Source of the DNA: Gammaproteobacteria bacterium
GTDB lineage: Bacteria; Pseudomonadota; Gammaproteobacteria; Steroidobacterales; Rariloculaceae
DNA: 37,527 nucleotides
NCBI GenBank assembly: GCA_022820625.1
Contig: JAJEFE010000015.1
Coordinates: forward strand, 1 to 37,527
Direction of reading: 5' to 3'
Positions 33,805 to 37,527 of the stretch are shown piece by piece. Every line of letters starts with the position of its first letter. The first letter of the stretch is position 1. A program made the translations under genes and the position numbers. Below the pieces are notes generated by a model that was given only the letters and a program-made list of their open reading frames with translations, ran no database searches and was not told the origin of the DNA.

Positions 33805-34335
33805 CTACAGGAGGTTCCAGACCAGCCCGACGGGAAACCGGACGCCCAACGCGACGGTGAATACCACGTAAATCGCACCCGGCAGCCCCAGGGCGAGCGC
33901 GATGACAAGGCGTACCCGCCGCTCGCCCCACAACAGCGGCAGTGCGATGGCCACCAGACCCAGTGTGAGCAGCGTCCCGACCAGAGGTATCAGTACGCCC
34001 GCGGTGGCAATCAGTCCGGCGGTCGCCCAGAAAACCGGTGGCGGCAACCCGGCCTGACGCGCCCTGTCGTGCGGAGTTGACGTCTCCTCTGCGTTCGCAG
34101 GGCCGGCCGCCTCGCCGGCGCGCCGGCGAATCCCCCCAACAACCAGCAAGCCGCCAAGCAGCGCCGCCGTACCGATCACCAGCCTCGGGAAAAACGTCGG
34201 CGGCACATTCTGGGACAGGATGGCGGGCACCTCGTCGAATCCGGCGGTCAACCACCACGCCACGGCGCACACGCACACGACCGCCAGTCCGGCCAGCGAG
34301 TCCCGGTTGGCGAGCAGGTGCAACGGCCGCTTCAT
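33805..34335 (-). CDS. tctB: Tripartite tricarboxylate transporter small membrane subunit TctB
   Basis: This 176-residue protein is the small TctB subunit with four predicted helices (about 14-32, 49-68, 100-136 in two parts, 142-165). Such subunits are poorly conserved, but its length, helix pattern and position between tctC and tctA identify it. A charged loop of about 30 residues follows the second helix. It overlaps the tctC stop by four bases (34332-34335), indicating translational coupling. Confidence 0.87.
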   Translation of the reverse strand: MKRPLHLLANRDSLAGLAVVCVCAVAWWLTAGFDEVPAILSQNVPPTFFPRLVIGTAALLGGLLVVGGIRRRAGEAAGPANAEETSTPHDRARQAGLPPPVFWATAGLIATAGVLIPLVGTLLTLGLVAIALPLLWGERRVRLVIALALGLPGAIYVVFTVALGVRFPVGLVWNLL

Positions 34336-35297
34336 TCCGCCCGGATGATACCCAGAGCGATCATCGCGTTACGAGCATCGCGGTAAAGGCGCCGCACCTG
34401 GCCGTCCCATTCCTCGCGCCCCGCGACACTGCCGGGTTCCAGGCCCGACCCTTCCAGGTAATCCAGGTAGGCCGGCTGGCTCATGCCCTCGAGCATCGCC
34501 TGCTCCAGGATCTGGATGCGGTCCTCGGGCGTGCCCTCCAAAACCAGGTAGCCCCTTACGGTGGAAAAGACCACGTCATAGCCCAGTTCGACGGTGGTCG
34601 GCACGTCCCCGATCCGGCTCACCCGTTCCTCGGACATGACGGCAAGCGCCCTGAAATCGCCCCGTTGAATCTGGTCCAGCGCTTCGGTGAGATTGAGCCC
34701 CGCGGCGTCGATGCTGCCGCCCATCAGGTTGGTCACGATCTCCCCGCCGCCCGCGAACGGCACCACGCTCAGTTGAGTGCCGGTCCGGTCCGCGAGCGTA
34801 GCCCCGGCGATATGGTCCACACCGCCGATCTGAGTCGTACCCCACTTGATGGGCCGTTCCCGGCCCAGTTCCACCAGTTCCGCCAGTGACGCGACCTCGC
34901 TGTCGGCGCGCACCATGACCACGATGGGATCGTCCGCGGCCCTGGCCACGCCGACCATGTCATCGATGGTCAGCGGACCCTGCCCGCGGGCCATGGCGAA
35001 CAGGTGCGTCGGGGTGATCGCCAGCAGCGTATGCCCGTCCCGCGGCCGGCTGTTGACATAGCTCATCGCCACCACGCCGCCACCGCCCGTGCGCGGCAAC
35101 ACGCTCAGGTCGGCATCCAGGGCGGTACGCATACCACGGGCCACCGCCCGCGCCGTCGCGTCGGTGCCGCCGCCCGGCGAGGCATGGGTGACGATGTCGA
35201 TGGGGCGCTCCGGGAAGCCGGACTGCGCGCCTGCCAACGGCGCCGCCAGACTCAGCAGAATCGCGCCGATGCGGCCCATCCGATGCTTTGCGATCAT
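34332..35297 (-). CDS. tctC: Tripartite tricarboxylate transporter substrate-binding protein TctC (Bug family)
   Basis: This 321-residue periplasmic binding protein belongs to the Bug/TctC family. It has a signal peptide (about 1-24, cleavage after LAGA) and the family pattern FPERPIDIVTHASPGGGTD, where the serine-proline-glycine loop binds the carboxylate. Later parts are KWGTTQIGGVDHIAGATL and RALAVMSEERV. The start at 35297 is chosen to give a compact signal peptide; a start at 35492 would add an implausible leader. It is the first gene of tctCBA-mmgE. No regulator is next to it. Confidence 0.9.
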   Translation of the reverse strand: MIAKHRMGRIGAILLSLAAPLAGAQSGFPERPIDIVTHASPGGGTDATARAVARGMRTALDADLSVLPRTGGGGVVAMSYVNSRPRDGHTLLAITPTHLFAMARGQGPLTIDDMVGVARAADDPIVVMVRADSEVASLAELVELGRERPIKWGTTQIGGVDHIAGATLADRTGTQLSVVPFAGGGEIVTNLMGGSIDAAGLNLTEALDQIQRGDFRALAVMSEERVSRIGDVPTTVELGYDVVFSTVRGYLVLEGTPEDRIQILEQAMLEGMSQPAYLDYLEGSGLEPGSVAGREEWDGQVRRLYRDARNAMIALGIIRAE

Positions 35298-36166
35298 GGC
35301 CGCAACTCTAACCCGACTGTCGCCCCCGGCCAAACAATTTGCGCCGGATCGGCGAATGTCTCCTGTTTTCTGGTGAGTTTCTGCTGTCCGGGCATTTGTG
35401 TTGCCGGTATCGAAATCAGATGGTGCCAAGCTACAACTGGAAAAACCAATGCTATTTCCCTTTAGTTGGTAAAGAAATTCAATCGCTATCAATTGGACAA
35501 CTCCAGCTTGTGATAGTTGATCGTTGTGTACTCACTCTCAAGACTCAGCTTCTGCAGCGAAATCAGGACTAGTGAATTGTCCACCTGCAACTTAATGAAT
35601 GAAGCAGGAAAGAACACATTAACTGTCCACTTGCAATGCAATAACTGTCTGAAAGTCAGCCAGATCCCTCAATAGACCGTGCACAAAACGCAGAAACAGG
35701 TTCCGGCATTGCACTTGTAGTTGCGGAGGTGGACATCTTTCGTGGTTCTCATGGCAAAAGCGGTATCAACTGATTTCATCTGTCAGCAACCTGTCAGCCA
35801 GTATTTTGCCTGAATTATCCGTAACTTGCTGTCGGCCATTGGTGATGTTTTTCGGCCACAGCATCCTGTTGCGAGCAGATAAAGACCCAATTTATGGACG
35901 GGCTCTGCGCCAACATTCGATACAATTATCAGAATCAGAGAGCATTTCAAAAAGTATTACACCATTGCCAAATAGAGAAATATCGCGGTCGGTGTTTTCA
36001 TTGATTCGCATCGAATGGACCACACCAAATAGTAACTGTTTCATCACGTTAAATTCACACTTGTTCAGTCTTCAACCTTTGCGGCTCCTCCCTGAAAACA
36101 TGCACATGAACAACCGCAACCAGCCAACCCAATTGTCGCGAAGTCAATCTTGATGTCTTACGGCTC
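35298..36166. other. AT-richer, gene-poor region upstream of transposase
   Basis: From about 35380 the base composition drops to roughly 45% G+C by eye, unlike all the flanking genes. I see no convincing gene: the open frames at 35339-35572 and 35806-36153 lack ribosome sites and recognisable protein patterns. Imperfect direct repeats TGTCCACCTGCAA (about 35579-35591) and TGTCCACTTGCAA (about 35624-35636) occur, with a degenerate inverted version at 35721-35736. This may be foreign DNA or the remains of mobile elements. Confidence 0.6.
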
Positions 36167-37294
36167 ATGACGTTCGAATATCTGTACAGGGCGTGGAAGG
36201 CTGGAAGAATTACCCAGGCGGTCGCAGCCAAATTGCTTGGTGTGAGCGACCGAACATTTCGTCGTTACGTTCATCGTTACGAGAGTGGGGGTTTGGAGGG
36301 ATTGATCGACAAGCGCCTGTTGCGTCGCTCTCCACGGCGGGCGCCGCTGGACGAGGTTGCTGAAGTAGTCAACGCATACAACAAACAGCACGAAGGCTGG
36401 AACGTCAAACAATTCTACGCCTGGTACCGTGGCACGGGCGGCCGGCGCAGTTACAACTGGGTGCGATTGCAATTGCAGGACGCGGGCGCGGTCAAAAGAC
36501 TGCCGCGGCGGGGCGTGCACAGTTCGCGCTTCGATCGCGCACGGCTACCGGGTCTCAGGCTTCACCAGGACGGTTGCCGTCACGAATGGCTGGCGGACCG
36601 GCGCTGCGATCTCGTGGTGACGATGGACGACGCTACGAGTGAACACTATTCAATGTTTCTCTGCGAACAGGCGGGTACCCGGAGCAGCTTCGTCGGCGTT
36701 CGTGAAGTACTTGAGCGCAAGGGATTTTTCTGCTCCCTTTACACGAACAGGGCGTCACACTATCGCTACAAGACGAGCGCGAAGGCGAAAGAAACACAAG
36801 GCGCCAGGAAACTCACGCAGACCGAACGGGCGATGATGCAACTGGGGATCAGGTTGATCGCAACTCGCTCCACGCAGGTTCGCGCCCGCTGCCAACGCGT
36901 TTTTCTGACACATATGGAGCGTTTGCCGTCGGAATTGGCGACTGCGGGGATCACCGAGTTCACCACAGCCAACCGCTACCTGAAAGATGACTATCTGCCC
37001 GCGTACAACAAGGAATTCCAGCAGGTCGCTCAACAGGAGGGATCTGCGTTCGAGCCCTGTACCAACCCCGATCAACTGGACAATATCCTGTGCGAGGAGT
37101 ATCAGCGAATCGTGCGCAGGGACAACCGCGTACGCTTCAAGGGCCTGTTACTGAGGCTTCCCGCCGATCGCCTGCGGTGCAGGATGGCCAATACCAGGGT
37201 CACGGTCCGGCGACACCTGGACGGTACGCTGTCGATCTCCAGCGGTATCCGGCGACTGGCCAGATACGATACCGATGGTACGCTGATCGACTGA
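36167..37294 (+). mobile_element. ISNCY-family transposase with two substituted catalytic residues
   Basis: This 375-residue protein matches ISNCY-type transposases along its whole length. It has an N-terminal helix-turn-helix (about 12-45, with AVAAKLLGVSDRTFRRY), a DDE integrase-like core (about 125-265) and the typical end with VRRHLDGTLSI and RRLARYD. In active relatives the triad is D (LHQDG), D (LYTDRGSHY) and E (RGRSERMF). Here D135 is kept, but the others are N194 (LYTNRASHY) and Q243 (RARCQRVF), so strand transfer should be lost. Reading frame is intact. No terminal inverted repeats are obvious to me, nor a strong ribosome site. Confidence 0.85.
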
Positions 37295-37382
37295 CCCCTT
37301 CCCCGGGGGTATTCCGGGGACGCTCCCGCCCTATAAGATACGCTTTCGATTGGATCGACATACGCCGTGGACGGGAGCTTTC

Positions 37383-37527
37383 ATGAACAGACTGTTTGTC
37401 GCATTGGTGGCCGCGTTGCCGGTCGCCGGCCTCTGCCAGGATCGATATCCGGTTGACTGGACGCAGGTGGAATCCGAAGCGCTCGGCCACTTCGAGGCGC
37501 TGTTGCGCATCGACACCAGCAACCCAC
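37383..37527 (+). CDS. M20-family peptidase, N-terminal fragment (cut by window end)
   Basis: Forty-eight residues are visible from ATG 37383, with GGGAG about eight bases upstream. The first 18 or so form a signal peptide (MNRLFVALVAALPVAGLC); the following chain ends in FEALLRIDTSNP, the characteristic start of the catalytic domain of M20-type metallopeptidases (such as carboxypeptidases and ArgE/DapE relatives). The protein continues beyond the window, so metal ligands cannot be checked. The family call rests on this short motif. Confidence 0.7.
   Translation, partial: MNRLFVALVAALPVAGLCQDRYPVDWTQVESEALGHFEALLRIDTSNP

Noticed and set aside
1..37527. rRNA, tRNA or phage genes
   Set aside because: No conserved rRNA or tRNA segments, integrase, capsid or terminase patterns were seen on either strand.

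Overview
This is a high-GC stretch (roughly 60-65% G+C by eye) of a Gram-negative proteobacterium, most likely a gammaproteobacterium. Supporting signs are an ExeA/GspA-GspB pair, lipoprotein lipoboxes, a Tat-exported PhoD, a heptosyltransferase-type GT9 gene, an outer-membrane barrel and periplasmic c-type cytochromes. No rRNA, tRNA or CRISPR array is visible. The gene content (tripartite tricarboxylate transporter, gentisate dioxygenase, PQQ dehydrogenase, orphan molybdenum hydroxylase subunit, several DUF6152-like exported proteins) suggests a free-living or host-associated heterotroph degrading organic and aromatic acids. Species cannot be named from this alone.

Layout. 1-704: one copy of a structured interspersed repeat, then a lipoprotein. 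787-3601: gspA-gspB and a cysteine-less FmdB-like protein. 3641-6460: an M24 metallopeptidase homologue and an aldehyde dehydrogenase. 6534-9375 (minus): a probable gene remnant, a YdjM-like membrane hydrolase, a DUF6152-like protein and a partner exported protein. 9589-11570: a fumarylacetoacetate-hydrolase-family enzyme and gentisate 1,2-dioxygenase, which fit one aromatic ring-cleavage route. 11578-11720: repeat copy 2. 11918-16499: molybdopterin-binding large subunit and PhoD. 16576-18290 (minus): hipBA with a well-resolved promoter and three evenly spaced operator-like palindromes. 18318-18458: repeat copy 3. 18519-18629: a perfect hexanucleotide tandem repeat.

18623-22958 (minus) is the most interesting segment. 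Two tandem PepSY-type membrane proteins are followed by a monoheme cytochrome fused to an outer-membrane barrel, then by a pentaheme periplasmic cytochrome. Together they could form a compact electron conduit across the envelope (inner membrane, periplasm, outer membrane). The parts are read from sequence; the function is inference.

23113-25219: two small exported proteins and a protein that fuses the two domains encoded separately at 8131-9375. 25351-27210: PQQ quinoprotein dehydrogenase. 27253-29550: divergent GT9 and GT4 glycosyltransferases. 29631-30730: an exported hypothetical and a third DUF6152-like protein. 30747-35297 (minus): a tctC-tctB-tctA-MmgE/PrpD operon for uptake and metabolism of a carboxylic acid. 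35380-36160: an AT-richer, gene-poor stretch leading to an ISNCY-type transposase (36167-37294) that has lost two of its three predicted catalytic acids. 37383 to the end: start of an exported M20-type peptidase.
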